Source: JBAZTO01 sp041661865
GTDB taxonomy: Bacteria; Planctomycetota; Phycisphaerae; SM23-33
Assembly (NCBI GenBank): GCA_041661865.1
Contig: JBAZTO010000080.1
Span: 1 to 9,937, forward strand
Direction of reading: 5' to 3'
Length of the DNA stretch: 9,937 nt
A model generated the notes under the pieces. The model did not search any database. It saw only the letters and a program-made list of their open reading frames with translations, and was not told the origin of the DNA. Shown in pieces: positions 1 through 6,202 of this stretch. Position 1 is the stretch's first letter, and every line of letters starts with the position of its first letter. Position numbers and translations under genes: made by a program.

Positions 1-1
1 G

Positions 2-115
2 ACGCTGCGGATGCGTCTGCAGCCGATGGGCTGCTTCCACGACGGGCCGGCCATCGAACGGGCCGTCTTTGGACAACTCGCCCGTTGGCACCTGCTGGGA
101 ACTTACACACAATAG
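2..115 (+). CDS. C-terminal end of an unrecognised protein (5' truncated by window edge)
   Basis: The frame starting at base 2 is open from the window edge to a TAG at 113-115 and gives 37 residues ending in HLLGTYTQ. The third codon positions in this frame are mostly G or C, as in the real high-GC genes of this window, whereas the other two forward frames give unlikely peptides. This supports a genuine gene end rather than a chance frame. I do not recognise the family. The stop codon lies inside a 15-bp sequence (100-114) that recurs inverted at 9769-9783. If that is an insertion-sequence end, this could be the tail of a transposase, but nothing in the 37 residues proves it. Confidence 0.5.
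   Translation, partial: TLRMRLQPMGCFHDGPAIERAVFGQLARWHLLGTYTQ
100..114 (+). repeat. 15-bp inverted match to 9769-9783 (left copy)
   Basis: AACTTACACACAATA here is the exact reverse complement of 9769-9783. Allowing a one-base gap on each side, the similarity continues about 8 bases further (GTTGACAC here, against CGTTACAC in the reversed right copy). The sequence overlaps the stop codon of the partial gene at 2-115. It may be the end of an insertion sequence; I could not assign a family. Confidence 0.45.
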
Positions 116-142
116 TTGACACTATCGGCCACGTCACGGCTG

Positions 143-172
143 TTGCTCATGTGAGCTTCTTCACGGTACAAT
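143..172 (+). promoter_or_regulatory. possible promoter of the methyltransferase gene
   Basis: TACAAT at 167-172 matches the bacterial -10 consensus at 5 of 6 positions. TTGCTC at 143-148 is a weak -35 (3 of 6) with an 18-base spacer. Transcription would begin near 179, giving a leader of about 50 bases. A perfect TTGACA also occurs at 116-121 but has no -10 at a suitable distance. Read by eye only. Confidence 0.35.
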
Positions 173-227
173 CCTGTGCGAAAGATGCGGCAAACGGTTC
201 TTTCGCGAACAGTATGGGGAACGGACC

Positions 228-989
228 ATGAATGTAGACAACCGCGACAGGAGCAGCGACTTCTATGGGGATCGATTCCAGCAGGTTGCGAAGCTGCCTC
301 AATCCTTGAGCGAGCGAGACCGGCATATACCAGACCTGTTGGCCAAAATGTGCAAGCCGGGGCCGTTCCGGCTACTGGACATCGGTTGTGGGCTGGGGAA
401 AGTCGCCCGTTGTGCCAAGGACATGTTTCTGGATGCCTCCGTTTACGGATTGGACATCTCGTCAAAGGCTATCGAGAAGGCCCGGAGCTTTCGGTCCGAT
501 ATCGACTACCGTGTCTGCGGGGAACTTGACCTGCCGTTCGACGAAGGTTTCTTCGACTACGCTGCTTGCCGTATGTCCATCCACCATTACCCACGGATTC
601 TGGATCATCTGCGAGAGGTTCGGCGAGTCCTCAAGCCCGGCGGCATCTACCTGATCATGGACATCTTGCCGGAAGATGCAGCGCAGGCTGACCGCTTGAA
701 CGATGTGTTTCTGTCGGCCGATCGCGACGCGCCCGGTGACGGGCACCTGCGGTTTCGCACGTTGCCAGAATACGAGGAGGTCCTCCGCGATGCCGGTTTT
801 TCTCTCGGCGATGTGCTGTACTCTTCCTTTGCGGTGAAGTGGGCCAAGACCACCGACTACTACCGAGCTATTTGCCGGCATTTTGAGCGGATGCCGCGCG
901 AGTTCCAAGAGCAGGTCAGATTCACCGATCATGGCGAGAATTTCGTGTACTGCCTGCGAATGGGTAGTTTATTTGCCCGCCAGGCATAG
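228..989 (+). CDS. class I SAM-dependent methyltransferase (UbiE/type 11-like)
   Basis: This gene encodes a 253-residue cytoplasmic protein with the Rossmann-fold methyltransferase pattern. The glycine-rich AdoMet-binding motif I, LLDIGCGLGK, is at residues 49-58; the acidic residue after strand 2 is in GLDIS (74-78); the motif LDLPFDEGFFD is at about 100-110; and VLKPGG, typical of the UbiE/methyltransferase-11 group, is at 134-139. The methyl acceptor cannot be told: SIHHYPR (117-123) and the C-terminal 100 residues give no clear substrate clue, and there is no pathway partner nearby. The ATG at 228 has GGGGA (216-220) seven bases upstream. Hand-counted lines inside the gene are about 48-55% GC, against 65-68% in glnS, and third positions are much less G/C-rich, so it may have been acquired by transfer. 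It stands alone; a hairpin and a separate promoter-like pair lie between it and glnS. Confidence 0.85.
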   Translation: MNVDNRDRSSDFYGDRFQQVAKLPQSLSERDRHIPDLLAKMCKPGPFRLLDIGCGLGKVARCAKDMFLDASVYGLDISSKAIEKARSFRSDIDYRVCGELDLPFDEGFFDYAACRMSIHHYPRILDHLREVRRVLKPGGIYLIMDILPEDAAQADRLNDVFLSADRDAPGDGHLRFRTLPEYEEVLRDAGFSLGDVLYSSFAVKWAKTTDYYRAICRHFERMPREFQEQVRFTDHGENFVYCLRMGSLFARQA

Positions 990-1005
990 AAGAACCACAT
1001 CCAGC

Positions 1006-1036
1006 GGGTGCCGTGGTCGCGGCGTTTGCGACCACG
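1006..1036 (+). repeat. half copy of the GGGTGCC hairpin element
   Basis: GGGTGCC (1006-1012) runs into a perfect 9-bp stem, CGTGGTCGC (1012-1020) with GCGACCACG (1028-1036), closed by a 7-base loop. The register is the same as in the left half of the element at 2882-2954, where GGGTGCC likewise shares its last C with a 9-bp stem and a 7-base loop; only the stem sequence differs. It sits 17 bases after the methyltransferase stop codon and could also act as a transcription terminator, but no T-tract follows. Confidence 0.6.
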
Positions 1037-1077
1037 ATAAATCTGGCCGCACGTCTGCACACCGCAACAACTGACCC

Positions 1078-1107
1078 TTGGCGTTTGGGGCCGATTATGG
1101 GTATAAC
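1078..1107 (+). promoter_or_regulatory. possible glnS promoter
   Basis: TTGGCG (1078-1083, 4 of 6 to the -35 consensus) and TATAAC (1102-1107, 5 of 6 to the -10) are 18 bases apart. The start point would be near 1114, about 45 bases before the glnS start codon. This fits glnS being transcribed independently of the methyltransferase gene. Read by eye only. Confidence 0.4.
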
Positions 1108-1158
1108 GCATCTCCATCAGCCGCACAGAGTCGTATCCTTCACGAGGTGAATAAAGGC

Positions 1159-2850
1159 ATGACCGACAATCCGCTTCCAAACGAGACTCGACGTGATTTC
1201 ATCCGCGACGCCGTCGCCGAGGACCTGGCCACCGGGCGGTTCGATCACGTGCAGACGCGTTTCCCCCCCGAGCCCAACGCCTACCTGCACATCGGCCACG
1301 CCAAGGCGGTGTGGATCGACTACGGTGTGGCGCAGGAGTTCGGCGGCCTGTTCAACCTGCGGTTCGACGACACCAACCCGGCCAAGGAAGAGCAGGAGTA
1401 TGTCGACGCCATCATCGAGGACGTCCGCTGGCTGGGCGCCGATTGGGGCGACCGCCTGCTTTTCGCCAGCGACTACTTCGAGCAGATGTACGCCTGGGCC
1501 GAGCAGCTCATCCAGAAGGGCGCCGCCTACGTTGACGACCTGACCGGCGACCAGGTCAGCGAGTACCGCGGCAGCCTGACGGCGCCGGGCAAGAACAGTC
1601 CCTATCGCGACCGGAGCGTCGAGGAGAATCTCGACCTCTTCCGCCGCATGCGCGCGGGCGAGTTCCCCGACGGCAGCCGCACGCTGCGGGCCAGGATCGA
1701 CATGGCCAGCCCCAACCTCAACCTGCGCGACCCGGTGATGTACCGCATTCTTCACATGCCTCACCACCGCGCCGGCGACAAGTGGTGCATCTACCCGATG
1801 TACGACTGGGCCCACGGGCTGGAGGATTCCATCGAGGGCATCACGCACTCGCTGTGCTCGCTGGAGTACGAGAATCACCGCCCGCTGTACGACTGGTTCC
1901 TCGACCAGTTGGGCATCTATCACCCGCGGCAGATCGAGTTTGCGAGGCTGAACCTGACCTACACGGTCATGAGCAAGCGGCGGTTTATCGAAATCGTCAA
2001 GAACGGACAGGTCACGGGGTTTGACGACCCGCGCATGCCGACGCTGGCGGGCCTGCGCCGGCGCGGCTACACGCCCGAGGCCATCGCCGACTTCTGCCGG
2101 CGCATTGGCGTCAACAAGTACGACAGCGTCGTGGACGTGGCCTTGCTGGAGCACTGCCTCCGCGAGGACCTCAACAAGCGCGCCCCGCGCGTCATGGCCG
2201 TGCTCAACCCGCTGAGGGTCATCATCGACAACTATCCCGAAGGGCAGACCGAGCAACTCGATGCGGTCAACAATCCCGAGGATGCCGCCGCCGGCACGCG
2301 GAAGGTGCCTTTCTCCCGGGTTCTCTACATCGAGCGGGAGGACTTCCGCGAGGATGCGCCCAGGAAGTTTTTCCGACTGACCGTCGGCCGCGAGGTGCGG
2401 CTGCGGTATGGGTACTTCATCACCTGCACGGGCGTGGAGAAGGACGCCGCCGGCGAGATCACCGCGCTGCATTGCACCTACGACCCGGCCACCCGCGGCG
2501 GCGACAGCCCCGACGGGCGGAAGGTCAAGGCGACCATCCACTGGGTTTCCGCTTCGCACGCCATACCCGCCGAAGTGCGGCTGTACGATCACCTCTTCAC
2601 CCAGAGCGACCCCGACGACGCGCCCGAGGGCAAGGACTGGATGGCCAACATCAATCCCAGGAGCCTGGAAGTGACGCAGGCGCTTGTCGAGCCGAGCCTG
2701 GCCTCGGCACCGGCCGGCGCCAAGTTCCAGTTCGAGCGGATCGGCTACTTCTGCGTGGACAAGGACTCAACGCCCGGCCACGTGGTCTTCAACCGCACCG
2801 TCACGCTCAAGGACACCTGGGCCAAGATCGAGAAAAAGGACGCGGAGTAA
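1159..2850 (+). CDS. glnS: glutaminyl-tRNA synthetase
   Basis: GlnRS attaches glutamine to tRNA-Gln in the cytoplasm using ATP. The 563-residue product matches the bacterial family length (E. coli about 554). The class I signatures are present: FPPEPNAYLHIGH at about residues 35-47, containing the HIGH motif at 44-47; FDDTNP at 69-74; YPMYDWAHGLED at about 213-224; and VMSKR at about 270-274, the KMSKR counterpart. The C-terminal part, from about 340, corresponds to the two beta-barrel anticodon-binding domains. GlnRS rather than GluRS is indicated by the PPEPN-HIGH context, the VMSKR form and the beta-barrel C-terminus. The frame is open further upstream to a TTG at 1078, but the ATG at 1159 has GAGGTGA (1144-1150) eight bases before it and gives the usual N-terminus, so I chose it. 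Having GlnRS implies direct charging of tRNA-Gln; whether GatCAB is also present cannot be seen here. Confidence 0.96.
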   Translation: MTDNPLPNETRRDFIRDAVAEDLATGRFDHVQTRFPPEPNAYLHIGHAKAVWIDYGVAQEFGGLFNLRFDDTNPAKEEQEYVDAIIEDVRWLGADWGDRLLFASDYFEQMYAWAEQLIQKGAAYVDDLTGDQVSEYRGSLTAPGKNSPYRDRSVEENLDLFRRMRAGEFPDGSRTLRARIDMASPNLNLRDPVMYRILHMPHHRAGDKWCIYPMYDWAHGLEDSIEGITHSLCSLEYENHRPLYDWFLDQLGIYHPRQIEFARLNLTYTVMSKRRFIEIVKNGQVTGFDDPRMPTLAGLRRRGYTPEAIADFCRRIGVNKYDSVVDVALLEHCLREDLNKRAPRVMAVLNPLRVIIDNYPEGQTEQLDAVNNPEDAAAGTRKVPFSRVLYIEREDFREDAPRKFFRLTVGREVRLRYGYFITCTGVEKDAAGEITALHCTYDPATRGGDSPDGRKVKATIHWVSASHAIPAEVRLYDHLFTQSDPDDAPEGKDWMANINPRSLEVTQALVEPSLASAPAGAKFQFERIGYFCVDKDSTPGHVVFNRTVTLKDTWAKIEKKDAE

Positions 2851-2881
2851 AAGATTATTGCTCTGTCGCGGATGTGGCGTT

Positions 2882-2954
2882 GGGTGCCACGGCTGCGTCG
2901 TGTGCAGCCGTGCATCGCGTCGACACTGCTGCAAACACCGCAGCAGTGGCACCC
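2882..2954. repeat. double-hairpin element with GGGTGCCAC ends (REP/BIME-like)
   Basis: The 73-bp element fills much of the glnS-epimerase gap. Its outer ends are a perfect 9-bp inverted repeat, GGGTGCCAC (2882-2890) and GTGGCACCC (2946-2954). Inside are two perfect 9-bp stems, each with a 7-base loop: 2888-2896 with 2904-2912, and 2924-2932 with 2940-2948. The two hairpins therefore face each other like a pair of inverted REP units. I associate GGGTGCCAC-type hairpins with planctomycete genomes from general knowledge. It could be mobilised in trans by a REP-associated tyrosine transposase or act as an RNA 3'-end structure; both are inference. Confidence 0.75.
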
Positions 2955-2996
2955 GATCCATCATTTGACGAGCAACGGAGATTATGGAGTCGCCGG

Positions 2997-3755
2997 ATGA
3001 AACCCATCGCCGTTCAGTTATATAGCGTTCGCGAATTGTTTCAAAAGGACATTCCCGGCACGCTGGCTGCGATGGCGGAGATCGGCTTCAAGGGCGTCGA
3101 GATGGCCGGCATGAGGGGGCACAAGCCCCAGGACGTGGCCGCGGTCTGTCGCGACCTGGGCCTGAAGGCCTGCTCGGCCCATATCGGCCTGCCGACGGCC
3201 GAGACGATCGACCAGGAAGTCGAAGTCGCGCGCACGCTCGGCTATGACCTGCTGGTGACCAACCGCAAGGCCGAGCATTTCGCCACGCTCGACGCCGTCA
3301 AGGCCACCGCCGAGGCGCTCCAGAACGCCCATGAACTGGCCAGGCGGAATGGCCTGCGGATGGGCTACCACAACCACGACTTCGAGTTCGACCCCCTCGC
3401 CGGCCGGACGGGCATGGAGATCCTGCTGGAGCTGGCGCCCGACATCATCTGGCAAGTGGACACCTGTCACGCCGCCAACTTCGGCGCCATCGACGTGCCG
3501 GCCTTCATGAAGCGATACGCCGGCCGCATCCGCAGCATCCACTGCAAGGACAGCCTGCTGGCGCGCGGCGACGAGAAATACACCGCCGTGGGCAAGGGCA
3601 AGGTGGATATCGTCGGCTGCGTCCAGGCCGGCGACGCGGCCAAGGTGGAGTGGCTGATCGTGGAACTGGATGCCTGCGCGACCGACATGATGCAGGCGGT
3701 CAGGGACAGCTATGACTTCCTGACCGGCCGGGGCCTGGCCAAGGGTAATCGTTAG
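2997..3755 (+). CDS. sugar phosphate isomerase/epimerase, xylose isomerase-like TIM barrel
   Basis: The 252-residue product has the pattern of the AP-endonuclease-2/xylose-isomerase-like TIM barrel family, metal-dependent enzymes that isomerise or epimerise sugars and related compounds. Family motifs are visible in order: AVQLYSVRE at about residues 5-13; GFKGVE (30-35), whose Glu is a likely metal ligand; AHIGLP (61-66); YHNHDFEF (124-131); QVDTCHAANFG (153-163); IHCKD (181-185); VGKGKVD (198-204); and VELD (222-225), a second likely metal-binding Glu. There is no signal peptide or membrane segment, so it should be cytoplasmic. The exact substrate cannot be decided; families of this type include inosose dehydratase-like and hydroxypyruvate isomerase-like enzymes. 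The frame is open into glnS upstream, but the ATG at 2997 has GGAG (2986-2989) seven bases before it and starts at the usual family N-terminus. It converges with frr. Confidence 0.85.
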   Translation: MKPIAVQLYSVRELFQKDIPGTLAAMAEIGFKGVEMAGMRGHKPQDVAAVCRDLGLKACSAHIGLPTAETIDQEVEVARTLGYDLLVTNRKAEHFATLDAVKATAEALQNAHELARRNGLRMGYHNHDFEFDPLAGRTGMEILLELAPDIIWQVDTCHAANFGAIDVPAFMKRYAGRIRSIHCKDSLLARGDEKYTAVGKGKVDIVGCVQAGDAAKVEWLIVELDACATDMMQAVRDSYDFLTGRGLAKGNR

Positions 3756-3821
3756 GACGCTCTCGGAAATCCAGTAGCCGTCTGACAGCCCGGGGCAGAT
3801 CGCGCCGCGCGAGGGGCCGCC

Positions 3822-4382
3822 TCAGATTTCCTGCACTTCCCTGGTCTTGGTGTCGAGGATCTCGGTGATCTTCGCTTCGTACTGGTCGGTGAGCTTCTGG
3901 ATGTCGTCCTTGCCCTTCTTGGCATCGTCCTCGGTCAGCTCGCCTTCCTTCTCCTGGTGGTCGACATCCTTGTTGCCGTCGCGGCGGGCGTTGCGGACGG
4001 TGACGCGGGCGGCTTCGGACATCTTCTTGAGCTGTCCGGCCAACTGTTGGCGACGCTCGGTCGACAGCGCGGGGATGGCCAGGCGGATCATCTTGCCGTC
4101 GTTGCTGGGAGTGATGCCCAGCGAACTGGCGAAGATGGCCTTCTCGATGTCCTTGAGGCAGGAGGCGTCGAAGGGCTTGATGACCAGCAGCGTGGCCTCG
4201 GGCGCGGAGATGGAGGCGAGCTGCCGCAGGTCGGTGGGCGAGCCGTAATACTCGACCTTGATGTGCTCGACCAGCGCGGTGGAGGCCCGCCCGGTGCGGA
4301 TGCCGCGGAACTCCCGCCGCAGATGCTCCACGGCGTGTTCCATCTTCTCTTCTACTTCCAGCAGGATATCGTCAATAGCCAT
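3822..4382 (-). CDS. frr: ribosome recycling factor
   Basis: RRF works with EF-G to split the post-termination ribosome complex so that subunits can be reused. The 186-residue product equals the family length of about 185. Visible signatures are HLRREFRGIRTGRAS at about residues 20-34, VEYYGSPTDLRQLASIS at about 43-59, and the highly conserved KKMSEAARVTVRNARRD at about 119-135 in the long helical domain. The start is the ATG at 4380-4382; GAGGT lies five bases before it. The frame extends 14 codons further upstream into pyrH, but that start lacks a site and would lengthen the protein beyond the family norm. Only seven bases separate it from the pyrH stop, and its ribosome site overlaps the end of pyrH, so the two are very probably co-transcribed and translationally coupled. 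It is the last gene of the reverse block. Confidence 0.95.
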   Translation of the reverse strand: MAIDDILLEVEEKMEHAVEHLRREFRGIRTGRASTALVEHIKVEYYGSPTDLRQLASISAPEATLLVIKPFDASCLKDIEKAIFASSLGITPSNDGKMIRLAIPALSTERRQQLAGQLKKMSEAARVTVRNARRDGNKDVDHQEKEGELTEDDAKKGKDDIQKLTDQYEAKITEILDTKTREVQEI

Positions 4383-4389
4383 GGCGACC

Positions 4390-5109
4390 TCACTGGGTGA
4401 CAAGGGTTCCGATGCTTTGTCCACGGATCACGCCGACCAGGTTGCCCGGCGTGGAAAGTTTGAAGACGACGATCGGGATATTATTCTCCATGCACAGGGA
4501 GATGGCCGTCAAGTCCATCACGCCCAGCTTGTCGGCCAGCACCTTGGGATAGGTCAGCTTCTCGTACCGCTTGGCCGCGGGGTGGGTCATCGGGTCGCTG
4601 TCGAAGATGCCATCGACCTTGGTGGCCTTGAGGACCACCTGGGCGCCGATCTCGCTGGCCCGCAGGGCGGCGCAGGTGTCGGTGGTGAAGAAGGGGCTGC
4701 CCGTCCCGCCGGCCAGGATAATGACTCGCCCGGCGTCAAGGTGGTAGGCGGCGCGGTGGTAGTTCCACTGCTCGCAGACGCTGGTGACGGGGATGGCGCT
4801 GAGCACGCGGGCGGGGATGCCGGCGGCCTCGAGGCAGTCGCGCAGGGCCAGGGCGTTGATCACGGTGGCCATCATGCCCATGTAGTCGGCTGTGGCGCGA
4901 TGGATGTTCGGGTTGTCGGCCAACTGCCGGCCGCGAACCAGGTTGCCCCCGCCCACGACCAGGCCCAGTTGCACGCCCATCTTGACGACGGGGAGAATCT
5001 CCTGCACCACCGCCGCAATGGCCGGGGCGTCCAGCCCGCTGCCCTTGGAGCACAGGCCTTCGCCGGAGATCTTCAGCAACACCCGCTTGTAAACAGGTTG
5101 ACTTGGCAT
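4390..5109 (-). CDS. pyrH: uridylate (UMP) kinase
   Basis: PyrH phosphorylates UMP to UDP with ATP, a step in pyrimidine nucleotide synthesis; the bacterial enzyme is a hexamer of the amino-acid-kinase fold, unlike eukaryotic UMP/CMP kinases. The 239 residues match the E. coli length (241). Motifs: YKRVLLKISGEGL at about 7-19 (phosphate-binding lysine and SGE), VVGGGNLVRG at 51-60, ATADYMGMMAT at about 72-82, GGTGSPFFTTDT at 134-145, KATKVDGIFDSDP at 161-173. The ATG at 5107-5109 gives the standard N-terminus; a weak GGACGGA lies about 11 bases upstream. The frame runs upstream to 5196, but that part lies in the tsf-pyrH gap and does not resemble the family. A terminator-like hairpin and a promoter-like pair precede it, so it may be expressed partly independently of tsf. 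Confidence 0.96.
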   Translation of the reverse strand: MPSQPVYKRVLLKISGEGLCSKGSGLDAPAIAAVVQEILPVVKMGVQLGLVVGGGNLVRGRQLADNPNIHRATADYMGMMATVINALALRDCLEAAGIPARVLSAIPVTSVCEQWNYHRAAYHLDAGRVIILAGGTGSPFFTTDTCAALRASEIGAQVVLKATKVDGIFDSDPMTHPAAKRYEKLTYPKVLADKLGVMDLTAISLCMENNIPIVVFKLSTPGNLVGVIRGQSIGTLVTQ

Positions 5110-5138
5110 GAGGTCAGTTCCGTCCTTCCACGCCGGAG

Positions 5139-5167
5139 AATCTATGCGATCAGGCCCGGCAGGGCAA
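5139..5167 (-). promoter_or_regulatory. possible pyrH-frr promoter
   Basis: On the reverse strand, TTGCCC (forward coordinates 5162-5167) and TAGATT (5139-5144) are separated by exactly 17 bases; each matches its consensus at 4 of 6 positions. Transcription would start near 5132, about 23 bases before the pyrH start codon. It lies just downstream of the hairpin at 5182-5229. Read by eye only. Confidence 0.35.
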
Positions 5168-5181
5168 GAGTGCAGAAACAA

Positions 5182-5229
5182 GAAATCCGGCACCATCGGC
5201 CGCGTCCGCGACTGATCCTGCCGGATTTC
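5182..5229 (-). terminator. terminator- or attenuator-like hairpin after tsf
   Basis: GAAATCCGGCA and TGCCGGATTTC form a perfect 11-bp stem (5182-5192 with 5219-5229) around a 26-base loop. Read in the direction of tsf transcription, the stem begins about 30 bases after the tsf stop and its 3' arm is followed by TTGTTTCTG, a modest T-rich run. This fits a weak or regulated terminator between tsf and pyrH. The long loop makes it less than a textbook case. Confidence 0.5.
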
Positions 5230-5259
5230 CAGGCCCGCAACGGGGCGTTGTCTGGCGAT

Positions 5260-6060
5260 TTACTTCTGGCCGACGGCGTAGCGCGCGAAGGCCGTGACGT
5301 TCGCGCCGCCGAGGATTTCCTTCACCTGCTTCTTGTCGTCGCGGACGAAGGGCTGCTCCATCAGGGCGTTGGCGGCCAGGAACTTGTTGATCTTGCCGAC
5401 GACCATCTTCTCGGCGATTTCCTTGGGCTTGCCGGACTCGACGGCCTGGTCGATGGCGAACTTCCGTTCCTTCTCCACCAGGTCCGCCGGGATGTCCTTG
5501 GTGGTGATGCCCACCGGGTCGGCGAAGGCGATGTGCATGCACAGGTCGGCCAGGATCTGGTCGCTGACTTCCTTGTCCAGGCCGACGATGACGCCGACCT
5601 TGCCGTTGTGGTGGATGTAGGTGCCCACGACCTTGGGGGCCGAGATTCTGACGGCCCGCGCCACGCTCATGTTCTCGCCGATCTTGGACAGGGCGCCCTG
5701 GACGGCTTCCTTCATCGCGGCAGTCGGTTCGATCTGCCCGTCGGCCTGCGAGATGGCCATGTCGGCCACCTGGCGGACCATGGCCTGGAAGACATCGTTG
5801 CGGGCGCAGAAGTCGGTCTCGCACCGCACTTCCACCATGGCTGCGGACGTCCTGGAGGGATTGACGGCGATGCCGACCAGGCCTTCGCTGGTGGAGCGGG
5901 CGGACTTCTTCTCGGCGGTGACCAGGCCCTTCTTGCGGAGCAGGTCCTTGGCGGCCTCGACGTCGCCCTTGGTCTCTTCCAGCGCCTTCTTGCACTCCAT
6001 CATGCCCTGGCCGGTTTCCTCACGGAGGGCCTTGACGACTGCGGCGGTAATTTCAGCCAT
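5260..6060 (-). CDS. tsf: elongation factor Ts
   Basis: EF-Ts is the guanine-nucleotide exchange factor that removes GDP from EF-Tu during translation elongation. The 266-residue product shows the N-terminal UBA-like helix region with the signature REETGQGMMECKKALEE (about residues 13-29), followed by the core with CETDFCARND (80-89), in which the Asp-Phe pair inserted into EF-Tu is retained. HIAFADP and PFVRDDKKQVKEIL follow in the C-terminal subdomain. It is slightly shorter than the E. coli protein (283). A Cys replaces the usual Val in the TDFVAR sequence, a mild variation. The ATG at 6058-6060 is preceded by GGGAG with a seven-base spacer. It follows rpsB across a 142-base gap that holds an imperfect palindrome; TTGAAA (6101-6106) and CATAGA on the reverse strand, about 17 bases apart, are a weak promoter candidate. 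Confidence 0.96.
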   Translation of the reverse strand: MAEITAAVVKALREETGQGMMECKKALEETKGDVEAAKDLLRKKGLVTAEKKSARSTSEGLVGIAVNPSRTSAAMVEVRCETDFCARNDVFQAMVRQVADMAISQADGQIEPTAAMKEAVQGALSKIGENMSVARAVRISAPKVVGTYIHHNGKVGVIVGLDKEVSDQILADLCMHIAFADPVGITTKDIPADLVEKERKFAIDQAVESGKPKEIAEKMVVGKINKFLAANALMEQPFVRDDKKQVKEILGGANVTAFARYAVGQK

Positions 6061-6103
6061 GTTCGCTCCCGATGTTATCTATGAAATTGTGTCAGGTTGA
6101 TTT

Positions 6104-6187
6104 CAACGCAGAGGCCACGGAGAGAGGGAGAAATCCGGCGGTCCGACACCTTCATTCTCTATGTCTCCGCGGCTCTGTGTCGCGTTG
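6104..6187. repeat. imperfect palindrome in the rpsB-tsf gap
   Basis: The left arm, 6104-6132, begins CAACGCAGAGGCCACGGAGA. The right arm, 6155-6187, read in reverse complement begins CAACGCGACACAGAGCCGCGGAGA. Apart from a 4-base insertion and scattered mismatches the arms pair, ending in GAGAA/TTCTC around a loop of about 22 bases. It starts about 15 bases after the rpsB stop. The style (CAGAG..CGGAGA) resembles the common dispersed CACAGAG/CACGGAG intergenic palindromes of large bacterial genomes. It might stabilise the rpsB transcript end or be a small non-autonomous repeat. Confidence 0.5.
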
Positions 6188-6202
6188 TTACGATACGGAA
6201 CT

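Noticed and set aside
116..121. Perfect TTGACA as a -35 box
   Set aside because: No acceptable -10 lies 15-19 bases downstream, and it overlaps the possible insertion-sequence end; the TACAAT at 167-172 is a better candidate.
103..465. Reverse frame of 120 codons across the methyltransferase start
   Set aside because: It lies opposite the methyltransferase, has no recognisable domain and crosses the repeat at 100-114.
1117..2592. 491-codon reverse frame opposite glnS
   Set aside because: It is the antisense shadow of a clearly coding gene, with low-complexity Val/Ala/Gly-rich translation and no domain.
2472..2996. Upstream extension of the epimerase gene into glnS
   Set aside because: The frame is open but overlaps glnS and the double-hairpin repeat; ATG 2997 has a good ribosome site and the family N-terminus.
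3756..3821. Terminator between the convergent epimerase and frr genes
   Set aside because: The 66-base gap is GC-rich, but I found no convincing stem followed by a T-tract on either strand.
4258..6084. 608-codon open frame on the forward strand antisense to frr, pyrH and tsf
   Set aside because: It is antisense to three well-identified genes and reads through the gaps between them. Long stop-free shadow frames are expected opposite high-GC genes; the His/Gly/Asp-rich translation resembles no protein.
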